Shown here: piece after piece, positions 44,840 through 56,099 of the stretch
Layout of the letters: each line of letters begins with the position of its first letter
Numbering within the stretch: the first letter of the stretch is position 1
Assembly: GCA_964035015.1 (NCBI GenBank)
Contig: OZ035998.1
Coordinates: forward strand, 40,523,031 to 40,587,030
Source of the DNA: Corallium rubrum
Taxonomy: Eukaryota; Cnidaria; Anthozoa; Scleralcyonacea; Coralliidae
Reading direction: 5' to 3'
Length of the DNA stretch: 64,000 nucleotides
The notes under the pieces: generated by a model
Seen by the model: only the letters and a program-made list of their open reading frames with translations
The model's database searches: none
Told to the model about the DNA's origin: nothing
Made by a program: the position numbers and the translations under genes

Positions 44840-46222
44840 TATTAAATGCATTTGCCCCAAGAACGAAACGCTCATCTAGGGGGCTCATGCCGAAACAACA
44901 TACATAACATTTACAATACATGGTCTATACAGACACAAATTACAAAGAGACACGTAGGATAAAGAAATAGTTATACAGTAAGAGCATCACATATACAAAT
45001 AATACACTACCGACGAAAACGATTCGACATTTTCACAAAAGTCTGCACTTCATAGAAAATGTCTATATTGACTTCAAAACTCAACTGTGATGACCCAAAC
45101 AAGAATATATATACTTTTTGTAAGTCAGACATGTGACGCCAATTATCGTTAAAGTAGTGTGCAACGGAGGTAAGCAAGCAAATCGGGGACAGTAAGAAGA
45201 AATGAATAATAGTTTCGTCAAAAAATCCACACATACAATTAGGATATGGAATACAATTAATTCGGAAAAGATGATAGTTCAAAGCACAGCAATTTAATCT
45301 CAAACGAGTGTGAAGAATGGATGTATAACGATCCAACGAAAAATCAAATAGAGTATTATAATTTGGCAAATTTAAGTAACTAACCAAACTGTATTTAAAT
45401 AAGTTTATTGAGCCAACTCTACGAATATCTAATCCAATTTCATTCCATAGCCCTGTTGTAGATGGGAAAACATATTTTTTAAACCTCGCAGTTCGTGTTG
45501 GATAAATATCTCAGAAGATCTTAGAGAGATTCCTGTTCTCTGGCCAACTGTACATGGAAGCAAATCAGAAAGATAGGATGGTACCAATCTGTTTTTAATT
45601 TTGAAGTAAAATACTAGTTTATGCATTTTTCGTCTAATTTTCATTTCCTCCCAAGCGACTTCATGCAACAACCTGGATCTACTTGTACCTTTCATTGCTC
45701 CTGTGACCACTCTAGCAGCTTCATATTGAACAGATTCACTGAGTAATTCACTATCATTTTCGTTACATCCATCCCATATGACGTCCGCATATTCCATCAC
45801 TGGCCGAATCAAATGACTTATACAATTTCATTAATGTATTTCTAGATACTTCAAATTGGATTCCTTTTAAGAGATTAAGCCTTTTGCTTGCTTTTTCATA
45901 AATATTAAAAGTATGCGGTCACCAAGAGAGATCAGATGAAAAGGTAATTCCCAAATGTTTATGACTGCTTACTTCATTGATTGGTATATTACTCTAAAAT
46001 AGTTGTGGATGTTGCAGTTTGTTGCGTTTGGAAGAAAAAGTCATGCATTTTGTTTTTTTCGGATTTATTGTCACCAGCCATCGCTTAGCCAAATCACCAA
46101 TCAAATTCAAATCATTATTAAGCTTATCTCCCGATAACTGTTGATCATCAACTACATCGAAAAGTGATGTATCATCAGCATACAATAGGCAGTTAGAGCT
46201 AAGATTGTATGAAATATCAATG
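44840..46222 (-). mobile_element. Decayed LINE reverse transcriptase fragment
   Basis: Read on the minus strand. About 46222-45994 gives LSSNCLLYADDTSLFDVV with the YADD catalytic box of reverse transcriptase. The frame continues through stops (TAG and TGA) as KHLGITFSSDLSW and KASKRLNLLKGIQFEV. Then 45812-45429 gives RPVMEYADVIWDGC and the thumb region. 45387-45007 gives the C-terminus with HTRLRLNCCALNYHLF and a Cys-rich YPNCMCG motif. The 5' part is missing and frameshifts are present, so the copy is inactive. It resembles CR1/L2-type elements. A 3' UTR probably runs to about 44840. Confidence 0.85.
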
Positions 46223-46527
46223 ATATTTCATAATTCATAGGTTAATTTGTTCGGCGCCACATGGTCGACATGCACCAAGTCCTTGGCCCCTTTCAAACCA
46301 TGTATTTTGTTTTATTTGTTTTATTTTGATTTTATTCACCATCCCTAATTGGATAATTCTCAAATAGAGTAATATGATTGGTTGAACTTATATTAGATTA
46401 GCCTATGAGATTCACCGTCAAATATAGTATGAAGTGCATGATTGAAAGTAAAGTGCATATACCGCTTCTTACAAGAGGTTTTCGCTTCTATCCCGCATCA
46501 CTAATTAATAATCCAATAATTGCTTAA

Positions 46528-47204
46528 GGTGGCTCCATACAGTTTCTCGAAAAATGGAAAATACAAGTTTGAGAGTCCAAAACACGTGATTAAACAATTC
46601 GCAAAAAGAACAAAACTAAATGTTATGCATAGTTAAACAGTCGGACAATCAAAAACTGTTACCAAATAAATAGCAACAGTTGTTGCTATGGCAACAATGA
46701 CATTTCAAAATGGCTGCCAATTACCTTTCAAACTAATTTAATTCGAGAAAAACTTTGGTGACCCCCAATTTTTTTTTCATTAAAACTTTCCTGGAAGTGC
46801 GAGTAATCACTAGGCCGATTTTAAAAAAATTCTGTAGAACGAAATTTTTTAAAAATTAACAAACATGATTTTTCTGGAAAAAAAATTATTCCTTCTACAG
46901 AATTTTTTTAAAATCGGCCTATTGATTACTCATGCGTCAAGAAAAGTTTTTATGAAAAAAAAATTGGGGGTCACCAAAGTTTTTCTCGAATTAAATTAGT
47001 TTGAAGGGTAATTGGCAGCCATTTTGAAACGTCACTGTTGCCATAGCAACTACTGTTGCAATTTATTTGGTGACAGTTTTTGATTGTCAGACTGTTTAAT
47101 TATGCATAACATTTAGTTTTATTCTTTTTTGGAATTGTTTATGTACGTGTTTTGGACTCTCAAACTTGTATTTTCCATTTTTCAAGAAACTGTGTGGAGC
47201 CACC
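46528..47204. mobile_element. 677-bp TTAA palindrome, GGTGGCTCC family copy 2
   Basis: Perfect TTAA on both sides (46524-46527 and 47205-47208), ends GGTGGCTCCATACAGTTTC and GAAACTGTGTGGAGCCACC. Closely similar to 30089-30768 along its length. No coding capacity. The TTAA target fits piggyBac-type transposition; the transposase source is unknown. Confidence 0.9.
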
Positions 47205-47233
47205 TTAATTATAATTTTGATGTTAGTATTTTT

Positions 47234-47545
47234 ATAGATAATGGAAGGGGAACTGGATAGGAAACTTGCGAAACCGGAAATGATGCTTGCACAACTTGCT
47301 ATGGTAATTACACACTTATAAGCGGTTAATGCACCTAATAGGTGGTCCCACATGGCCAGGATCAACCATTGTTGAAATTAAACAATAGTATAATATCATG
47401 TAAGTTCAGCAGTGTCCGATTTTAGCCATGTGGGACCACTATTAGGTGCGATTAGCCCCTAATAAGTGTATAACCATAGCAAGTTGTGCAAACATCGTTT
47501 CTGGTTTCGTAAGTTTCCTATCCAGTTCCCCTTCCATTATCTATG
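47234..47545. mobile_element. 312-bp palindromic element
   Basis: Arms ATAGATAATGGAAGGGGAAC, GGATAGGAAACTTGCGAAAC, ACAACTTGCTATGG and CACCTAATAGGTGGTCCCAC return at 47430-47545. The centre is near 47385. Non-coding. Confidence 0.8.
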
Positions 47546-47551
47546 GCATGC

Positions 47552-47764
47552 AATCTCGTTCCCAGAGCCCACGTTCCCCTTACCCAGCGGGCGGGAAACG
47601 AGAGGCTCAGGGATAATCCGTTCACGCATTCGTTCACGCCATCACAGGATTCTTGTTATCCGGAAGAAGAGCTATATAGAGTTCAATGAAATATCGATGT
47701 GAAACGGGTTATCCCAGAGTCCCTTGTTTCCCGGGTGGGGAACGTGGGCTCTGGGAACGAAATT
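47552..47764. mobile_element. 213-bp element with TCTCGTTCCCAGAGCC ends
   Basis: Inverted ends TCGTTCCCAGAGCCCACGTT and AACGTGGGCTCTGGGAACGA. It directly follows the previous palindrome, and TTATCTATGG is present on both sides (47539 and 47766), so it seems to have inserted into the end of that element. Confidence 0.75.
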
Positions 47765-47820
47765 GTTATCTATGGTATTTTCTTCGCAATTACCTCTGAT
47801 CTCATGTTTTTATTAATTTT

Positions 47821-47962
47821 AGGCTGGATTTCCACTTGGCGAAAAATGTCGCACGAAGCAACGTATTTTCCTTTGTCTCGTAGCTCTCAGGTGGAATTAA
47901 TCATGAGCCAAGACAAAAGCAAAACGTCTTCCAAAAATATCGTTTAGTGGAACACAGCCTTC
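47821..47962. mobile_element. Short MITE, TTCCACTTGGCG type, copy 2
   Basis: Second copy of 14489-14632: GGCTGGATTTCCACTTGGCG, then AAAAATGTCGC, then CTCAGGTGGAATTAATC, then CGTTTAGTGGAACACAGCC. Confidence 0.8.
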
Positions 47963-48512
47963 AGTGCCGAATCATGCACTTTATTTTATACAGTATATAT
48001 AATCTAATCAATAAGTTTTCTTTTCGAATTGTTTGTAACTGATTTTTTATCCCCATCATTACTATTTCTTAAAATGCATATAACCCCAATTTTTTATCAT
48101 CTAAATACGTTCTATCTTTGGGAAATAGTTGAACAACGAAATATTTTTTAGATTGGAGCAACCTTTATAGCTTTAATAGAGATTTTTGTTTTCAAAATGG
48201 TAATGAGATGACGACAAAGTAGTCATCATCTACACAATATTTATTTGCAGGAGTGACCTGACCCAATTTTTCCATTAATGGTGTGTTTGAACAACATGTT
48301 CCATATTGTATGAGTTTTTCCACAAAAATTCTCAGGTAGTTTATCTTGCCAAAAAGAGAAAGAAAGCCAAATTCCTACATAGACGTCGTCTCATTACTAC
48401 TAGAAATGCGAATCTCCATGAAGAATAGCTCCAATCAAAAAAATATTTCACTGAACAACTGTAGAACGTATTCATGAGATGATAAAAAATTTGGGCTTAT
48501 AATGCACTTTAG

Positions 48513-48938
48513 CGGTGCTGTTACACGATGCGATTTTTCTTGCAACTTGCAACAAATTTATACACGGAGAAAAAACTCGCAAGTTGCAAAGAGGGTGTTA
48601 TACGTTCAGCAACATGCGAACGGCTTTGTTGCAAGTTGCAGCAATAAGTATATAGAACCCATCCAACTTCTCTTGCAACTTGCAACACGGCAAAAATAAC
48701 AAATTCGCAAGTTGCTATTACGGGGTGTTACACAGTGCGCTTTTTCAACTTGCAACATTCAGGCTATTTTTTTGCAAGTTAAAAAAAAAAGAAAAGAAAA
48801 AAGAAAAATCGCAAGTAAAAAGAAAAATCGAAGGAAAAGAAAAATCGCAAAGAAAAAAAAAATAAATAAATAAAAATAAAAAAAAAAAAAAAAAATAAAA
48901 AAAAAAAATAAGAAAAATCGCATGGTGTAACAGTACCT
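48513..48938. mobile_element. MITE with CTGTTACAC-GATGCGATTTTTC ends
   Basis: Left end GGTGCTGTTACACGATGCG and right end CGCATGGTGTAACAGTACC are inverted. The interior repeats TTGCAACTTGCAA many times, with a long A-rich run (48780-48910) near the right end. It stops about 27 bp beyond the CD36-like stop codon, so it may lie within that gene's 3' UTR. Confidence 0.75.
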
Positions 48939-48964
48939 TAAATTTATTTATCAATAATCATATT

Positions 48965-50560
48965 TTAATTTCCATTCTCTAGATTATTATTTCGTCCGTT
49001 TATTCCTTGTTTAGCATTGACGAGTAGTTCTCGTTCTTCTTTGGTGTAACAACATGTCAGCCTTTTCTTTTTTCTGCTACAGGCATTACACACGATGATA
49101 AATTCCACAAACAAAACAACACTCCCAATACATATCAAGGCGATCTCAACATCGTGACAAATTTTCATAGGAATAATAATGTCATCTCGGAACAAAGCTG
49201 TCGTATCAGAATCAAGAGAGGCCGACTCTTCAAACCACATTACAGGCATGTAAACCTTCTGAATTCCCGACGTTTCAGTTATATCTTTGACTGGTTCTAG
49301 AAAAACATTTACTTGCAGTCTGATAGCATTAGTTAATGGAACACCAAGATTAGGTTCCACATCGAATGAAAGTTGGTGTTTCTCCTTATTTGGCTTAAGG
49401 CCCACCAACGCATCTACCAGGCGAGGATCTCCGAGGTAGAAATGTGGTGCAGAGATAAAAACCGGTGCCGACACATTTCCCCCTTGGCATTTTCGTGGGT
49501 CAAGGATACCTGTTGGAAGAAATCCATGGGGATAAAATGCGGCATTATCAGAATCGGCAGTGCCATTCAGAAATAATTTAGGAGGAATAACAAATCGATA
49601 GACGTCAATGTCTCGGTCTTGAAGCGTATGGTCATAAGTGATATAGAGTGATCGACAAAGCTGGACAACTACAAAATAAAGTGTGTCAGTTTTACTTAAT
49701 CTTGGCGCAAATTGTCTACCATCCGTCCCGTTTATCATATTTGCAAATTTTGTCAACCAAATATCAAGTTTGTCTTTTCCTTTCCAACTTTTCCACATTT
49801 CTACATTACGAATATCTTTCGCACCCGTATGTATGGTTGTGATACCTTGTAAAGTGTTATTTGGCTGAAGAACAATCGTGGCATCTAATTTAGGGATATA
49901 TGGTCCAAATATCGACGGCATTTCTTCTCTGAGTCTTTCCATTTCGGCTAAAAGAGGATCTTTATAACCCCATAGTAATTCTTGCACCTTGCGGGTCATG
50001 AATAATGGTTCAGAAAAACGTTCCAACAGTAAACTAACCAATCTCTTCCAATGAAGATAATCAGGATACGTTTTCATAATTTCAGCCACTGTTACTAAAG
50101 GAATATTGACAGTAGTTAACTCATCCTGAAACGGGTCACAAGAAGGGCATGACGTTTTCCGATCAAACTCATACCACGTCTTCTCGTCGTATGTTACGGT
50201 AGCATTCTCGTTATTCCATGTAATGTTGACTTTCTCTGAATGCGCAATGTACGAGTATGGTCCTCTCTCTTCGACAAATGGTTTCTTTCCTTGTCTAACT
50301 TCCTCGGCATTGAGTACATTGAAAAAGTAGTATTTTGCGTATATTGGAATGGTTGGCTGACGCCATGGTTCGTAGGTTGGCGATCCAGGACGCAGGACCA
50401 GATTTTCGTCGATTTTTTTCCTAAAAATATTGTCGATGACAGGTTTGAGAACTATGCCAAGAACTAGCAACACAACTCCAAGACAAATCAAGACCAGAAT
50501 TGGTCTAAGCCGCAGACAACAACACCGTCTAGTATCTTTGAAAGAGCGATCTCTTGCCAT
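48965..50560 (-). CDS. CD36/SCARB-family scavenger receptor, single coding exon
   Basis: Complete 531-residue frame without introns. It has two membrane segments, about 20-41 and 471-491, with short cytoplasmic tails rich in Cys (CCC at 13-15; CC at 503-504), typical palmitoylation sites. The large loop holds family hallmarks: YYFFNVLNAEEV, VEERGPYSY (96-104), NIPLVTV (152-158), NGTDGRQFAP (277-286) and APVFISAPHFYLGDP (365-379). Several N-glycosylation sites are present (NIT 112, NAT 119, NNT 234, NGT 277 and 332, NVS 362). Cysteines at 138, 141, 302 and 358 may pair. Family members bind lipids, lipoproteins and microbial or symbiont surfaces at the plasma membrane or lysosome. A splice acceptor (TTTTCAG) five bases before the ATG suggests a 5' UTR intron. 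Length and both membrane spans are normal for the family. Confidence 0.95.
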   Translation of the reverse strand: MARDRSFKDTRRCCCLRLRPILVLICLGVVLLVLGIVLKPVIDNIFRKKIDENLVLRPGSPTYEPWRQPTIPIYAKYYFFNVLNAEEVRQGKKPFVEERGPYSYIAHSEKVNITWNNENATVTYDEKTWYEFDRKTSCPSCDPFQDELTTVNIPLVTVAEIMKTYPDYLHWKRLVSLLLERFSEPLFMTRKVQELLWGYKDPLLAEMERLREEMPSIFGPYIPKLDATIVLQPNNTLQGITTIHTGAKDIRNVEMWKSWKGKDKLDIWLTKFANMINGTDGRQFAPRLSKTDTLYFVVVQLCRSLYITYDHTLQDRDIDVYRFVIPPKLFLNGTADSDNAAFYPHGFLPTGILDPRKCQGGNVSAPVFISAPHFYLGDPRLVDALVGLKPNKEKHQLSFDVEPNLGVPLTNAIRLQVNVFLEPVKDITETSGIQKVYMPVMWFEESASLDSDTTALFRDDIIIPMKICHDVEIALICIGSVVLFVEFIIVCNACSRKKKRLTCCYTKEERELLVNAKQGINGRNNNLENGN

Positions 50561-50599
50561 TTAACTGAAAACATAAAAAAAGGTAATGTCATGCATGGC

Positions 50600-53250
50600 C
50601 CAATCGAGAAGGATCTTGGTGCAGTGTCACTGTTTTTTATTCCAAGTGGTTTCCATTCAGTTTTGTAATTTAGTTGCTATTTATACAAACAAAACTAAAG
50701 CTTAGTTTCACTTGCACAAATTAAGGGCAATATCTTTGAAGCGTTCTAATTTTTTGGGGTTGTTTTTTTTTGTCGAACTGTTTACACGAGAAAGTGTTGA
50801 CCGTGCACAAATCTTTTGATTTTCACTTATTAATATTTAAACAAGACGCCTGGATCAGGCGTTCACTCGAGCTACTGGTGTATACTTCACACTGCATATA
50901 CATATTTACGATCAAGACAGTTGTCAGCCACATCTGATCGCTATTTAACTACAAAGTCAGCCAGTCATTTTCAAAATCTACCAACAACGTGCAAGAACAA
51001 CTTGATCAAAAGGAAAATCTGTTCAACTTTTTGGCCAACTCCAAACGCGAAAGGAGCAAAGAACTTACAACATGCGTCACGGCCTCAATCGGAAGTAGGA
51101 ATATTAGCGGAAGTCGTAAAAAGTGCAAAAATGCCGGCAAGATCGTGACACCCAAAAAGGGAAAAAACCCAAACAAAACCCAGCCGAAACCTAGACTCGG
51201 CCTACTATAAGGTAGCCCGAGTATAATAACACGGTTAAGTGCATCTGTGCATGATTGGGCCGAAACGCTGCTTTCAGAGGATTGCTTCATTATTACACCA
51301 AAAATAATTGTCCTCACCATGTACAAGTTTGCATAAACGTGAACAAAAAGATAGTACAAAAACTTTTGCTGAGTTTCCGAGACATCAACATCTTTCCATT
51401 AACTATATATTATGTAAAATGGAGAGGAATACCTCTACCTTTAAACTCTAGAGTTGATCGTATAAGGCTTGTGAGTAGAATGCACGCGACAAAGCCCAAA
51501 TATGGCAAAAATGAAACTGCATTTCGTTGATACCAAACAACAGTAGCTAGCCAAAACAAGTAGCAAGATAACTGCATGATAAAATAATGATTTTCGTGTA
51601 CACCAACTCAGTAAAAGTAATTTTCAATGACTGGAACTTTAACTGAACAGCGTATAACAAAATAGAGGCATGCACTCCCTTGCTGATCCAACAATTTTTT
51701 AGTTTAAATTTTATCATTATATAGGCGTTTTTAATATAGATAGAGTTGCGTTTTTTGGGTTACTTGTCTCAACTCGAGTCTTGCGATAACATAAAAAATA
51801 GGCACGCTTGGGCGTTCATGTATCTATAAAATTTTCGTAATTTTGGATAGTAATCTTAATTCTATTTTATAGCTTGTACAAAAATTTAGAAATTGCTGAT
51901 TATTGTTATACGTTTATGTATTTAGAAAGTGGTTTATTTTCACATTCAAAGCGGCCGAATGATCAGCAACGACTGGAGAAAAACCATAATTTAGGTAAAA
52001 AAATTCAAATCATAGTAATTAGTTCATGTCCAATATGCACCAATTCCCGACCCAGGTTGAGATTAATTTGTGTTGGCCTGGGATCAGGCCTACAGAAAGT
52101 ATATGGGTTATGTTGGACACTAATTTACAACCAGGGGGCAATTGCTTCCCCCCCCCCCCCCCCAACCTTTTAAAAATGAAAATTTCGGGCACTTTTTGAA
52201 TGACATATCGGGTAAATTCGGGTGATATTGTTGTTAAATACTCATGAAAAATTATATTTTGAAGAAACTCGTATGTTGAATACGATCTAATAATCGACAG
52301 TTTTTGGGCAAAAATGTTTTGCCCCCCCCCCCCCCCCCGAACGGAGCTGGTCAGGTACGCCTATGTATACATGTGTGGAAATACTACTTTCTTTCTTTGC
52401 TTTCCTGATGTCTGATCAAGTCTTTCTCGTCTCGGATGTGTTCTGTGTGTTCACAGACATAGTCATTGGTTAGTACAGTGGTCAGTAATGTCGCTGGCAA
52501 GTATCTTGGTATTATATACACTTACAATCCGGCACACGCTGTTATAAGTAGTTGTGTTGATATTTATAGTACCCGAAGAGACTCAACATTAAATACAGAC
52601 AATCGTGTTTTGTTATTGCAAATTGTGTTTTCTATCGGAGAATTGGATTGTGTTTTGACTTTTGTCTGCGACCAATTGGATCTTACTCTTAGCACTGCAT
52701 ATGACAAACTGCGTATGTACATGATTGCAGCTTCGATAACACTTCGATTCAGTACCTTTTACCCAAAACACCTTCACCTACTATATATAGCACTGTGATT
52801 TTGCAGTAGCCCGAGTGAACGCCTACGGTGTCACGCGGTAAGAATAGCTGGACACTGGTGACTAGCGACGAAGAAAACTATTAAATCTGTCAGTATTTTG
52901 CTTTCGTTTAACGAAATGGAGCCAGCTCTACTTAAATAATAAAAGAGAACAACGAAGAAAAGGATGCAAACAGCCGGTTTAATATATCTTAAAGCGATAC
53001 CAGAGAACCTTGAAGAAACCAAACGCCGTATGGTAAACAAAACTCGATCTGAATTGCAGCATCAGTGGTCAAATCATTTTAAAGTTATAAACGGTAGGAT
53101 TCTTGTTGTCTTAATAACCTAAACAATATACAGCTTCACGTTTTCGTGCTTTCCCTTTGCTCGTACGTCCAAACCACAAGTCAGCTTAACTAAAGCTAAC
53201 TTAAAACACTTCCTTTATAAGCTTGTGTTGATGCTATTCATTAGGCCCCC
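50600..53250. other. No gene recognised; poly-C tracts at 52150 and 52322
   Basis: AT-rich sequence. Plus-strand frames at 50989-51210 (Lys-rich), 51255-51530 and 52466-52798 have some protein-like composition, but no domain, no splice support and no consistent frame. Two runs of about 16-18 C stand out. The start of the CD36-like transcript should lie here. Confidence 0.4.
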
Positions 53251-53254
53251 TTAA

Positions 53255-54425
53255 GGTGGCTCCCTAGAGTTTTAGTTTTCTCATGGCGTGTTACGTTCAG
53301 TCATAGTCTATGGTTATTGCTGTCTATAAAATAACTAATACATAATTATTCTGTATACTGAACTGCAAAAGGAGAACCACACTTATGAATTATTAGTTGA
53401 ATAGTGCTAATATCTACTGTTACCATGGTAATAATGGCGTTTGAAATTTGTCAAATTTTCAAGGTTTTCGTCTATTTAGATGGATATCATATGACTTTTC
53501 TTCGGTCAAAATTTCTAAAAATTGTCATCTGGTCAGTTTTTTCCACATAGAACACCACAGCAAAATATTAGGGAAGGTTGTCAAGACAGATTTTTCGCTA
53601 TAAACTCAAAGGATTAAAAAAAGTTCTGTCATATGAAATTTTCTTAAAACTAAGTATGTTGTTTACGTTTTTCCTATTTCTTTATGCACAAAATTTTAAA
53701 GAATTTTACCGATGCAAATGTGTGATATTTGAGCATTTGTATCGCTCGGACGGCTACTGACGTGACAGGATATCAACTCGACAAGATTGTTATTTACGCA
53801 TGTGCCGGCGCCATACTCGTTACCAGTCCTTTCTTGGAATAACTGTAGCTCTCTCCTCCACAGAGGCACGATCGGAAATCGCATAGAAAATCGGGCCACT
53901 TTCATGGGGCAGTTCGCCGCCCACGTGCGTGCTGGCTCAAGTGAGTTCTGAGGACATTTGAAACTGATGAATTTGAAAAGGGTAAATGGGTTCGTACATC
54001 GCGAAAATTCAACGAGTTGTCAACAAACCGTATTCTATCGCAAGCCCAACCTTCGTGATATGCGCTCATGGAAGAATTATGGGCGAGTGACGATTTAGAG
54101 CGGAGATGTTTGACTTTGAGCTCGTGGTGCCCTCGCTCCTGTCGGCCGTGTATTGATGACGTTTACACGCAAGATATTCGTTCTACGCATGCGCAGCTAA
54201 ACCGGGTCAGCACGATCGCGCTAAATTTCGGAGATTGGAGGGGTCGTTGGAGATGCTCGGAGGCGTCAGCTAGACATAAGTAGTGCGGGCGAAACTACTC
54301 CAACGGAACTATCCGCCCGCACTCCTTATGTCCAGCTGACGATTTCGACGCATCTCGACGATCCCTGACCTAGCCGATCCCCGAAAGAACCTCTGCGGAA
54401 GAGAGAGTTACTGTAGGGAGCCACC
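53255..54425. mobile_element. 1.17-kb TTAA element sharing the GGTGGCTCC end
   Basis: TTAA on both sides (53251-53254 and 54426-54429). Inverted ends GGTGGCTCCCTA / TAGGGAGCCACC. Unlike the two 680-bp copies it is not a full palindrome. Its right part has a smaller internal foldback (about 54230-54350, TAGACATAAGTAGTGCGGGC against GCCCGCACTCCTTATGTC). No transposase recognised. It looks like a longer relative or composite of the same family. Confidence 0.75.
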
Positions 54426-54639
54426 TTAAGCTAGGCATACTGAAACAAGTTTCCGAAACACATTTTCGAAAAAGTTTCCGAAACTTGTTTGAAAATAGAA
54501 CAAGCAGTTCTATGCTATAAACGACTATTAGCGTATTAAATGACGACTGAACAAATATATGGAGTTTTGTGCCACGGTGTGGGCGCTACATTTATTGACT
54601 CGTGTGAACCAAGAAAGCTTGCGAGTGCGTTGAACTGAG

Positions 54640-54800
54640 GCACAGTCTACGACTATTTACATGCAGTCTGGGCTGCAACAGCACTTCGTAAGGAAACCTG
54701 GGTCGGGCCAAGATGCTGCGGCGTCCCCCGATCTGGACTCGACAAAACAACGAATGAATGAGAATGAATGAATGATGAATAAATAAATAAACAGTGCGTA
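54640..54800. repeat. Possible LINE/SINE tail with (AATGA)n(AATA)n
   Basis: A GC-rich segment with GGTCGGGCCAAGATGCTGCG and CCCGATCTGGACTCGAC leads into AATGAATGAGAATGAATGA and AAATAAATAAAC. This resembles the 3' end of a retroposed element, but the family was not recognised. Confidence 0.35.
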
Positions 54801-55129
54801 TTAAATGTAACGTCCGAGAAGACGACTGACTTTGAGGACACGACTTTTATAACAGCCTTGTTCATTGTTATGCTAATATATATGCAGATGATAATGCAAA
54901 TATTCTGCTAATCGAACAGAAAGAAATTCTCTCCTTATGCTACGCAATCGTAGAGAATTAATTATACTCTAATCAGGGAAAATTTTTTTTGAAACAAAGT
55001 TTCGGAAACTTTTCAACGTACACTGGAAACTTTTGTTTCTGAAACTGTGTTTCGGTGTTCAAATGCCTGATGAACAGCAGGGAAATCTGTTACCGCTATC
55101 AAAAATACCGCGGGCTTATTCGGTAAATT

Positions 55130-56088
55130 TTCCCCATAGATATAGGAGACCTAGATTGCTGACTCGGCTGAAGAGGCGCGCCAAATTTGAAAATCCAAGA
55201 TGGCGGCTCAACCGGTCAAAAATCATAGACAGTGCATAGGAAAAACGAGGTTTTTCGCATTTTACGTCCGCCCACTGTTTCCGATCCCGTTCGACCACCT
55301 TTTTTTGGGAAGAACTACCTATTGTGAAGGTCTTGGATGAAAATCGTACAATTTGAGTGGAATTAACAACAAAATAATCGATTGTTAAATGTTGCCGAAA
55401 CAGTCACTTGCGGTCAGTTGGTCGGTTCGAGACATTTCTGGCCGAAAATAAAGGTTTTGGTTAGTTTTGAGGTGTTGGAAGATTCTAGGACGTTCTGTGT
55501 AAGATACGAGATGGAAAGCTTACGTGTTAGTCAGTTAGTGGACAAACAGATAGCGATCTGTCCTCAGCAATTTCCACTATTTTGTAGAATATAGTTATAC
55601 ACTACGCATTTACTCCAGTGAACATTTTACTATCTAATTAGCTTCTTTTAAACACGAAGTATTATATACATCTTTTCGTTAAAAGACAGAATTTTACTTC
55701 AACAAGTACATTTAACCCAAAATTAGCTTTCTAAAGCATATTATACTATACAATCTGCAGCAGCAATCAGGTGAAAGTTCCAGTTCTATATCTCTGATTG
55801 GCAAACAAAAAACATTTAACGATCGATTATTTTGTTGTTAATTCCACTCAAATTGTACGATTTTCATCCAAGACCTTCACAATAGGTAGTTCTTCCCAAA
55901 AAAAGGTGGTCGAACGGGATCGGAAACAGTGGGCGGACGTAAAATGCGAAAAACATCGTTTTTCCTATGCACTGTCTATGATTTTTGACCGGTTGAGCCG
56001 CCATCTTGGATTACTCATGTTGGCGCGCGCGTGCGCTATAAATTATATTACAGTCAGCAATCTAGGTCTCCTATATCTATGATTTTCC
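55130..56088. mobile_element. Foldback element with about 275-bp arms
   Basis: Left arm 55130-55400 (ATAGATATAGGAGACCTAGA, then GATGGCGGCTCAACCGGTC, then GTTTCCGATCCCGTTCGACC, then ACAAAATAATCGAT) returns inverted at about 55800-56088. The unique centre of about 400 bp has no recognisable gene. The arms differ by a few substitutions and a short indel. Confidence 0.85.
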
Positions 56089-56099
56089 CTAGTATAATA

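Noticed and set aside
48745-48954. Phe-rich minus-strand frame beside the CD36-like gene
   Set aside because: It is the A-rich part of the MITE at 48513-48938.
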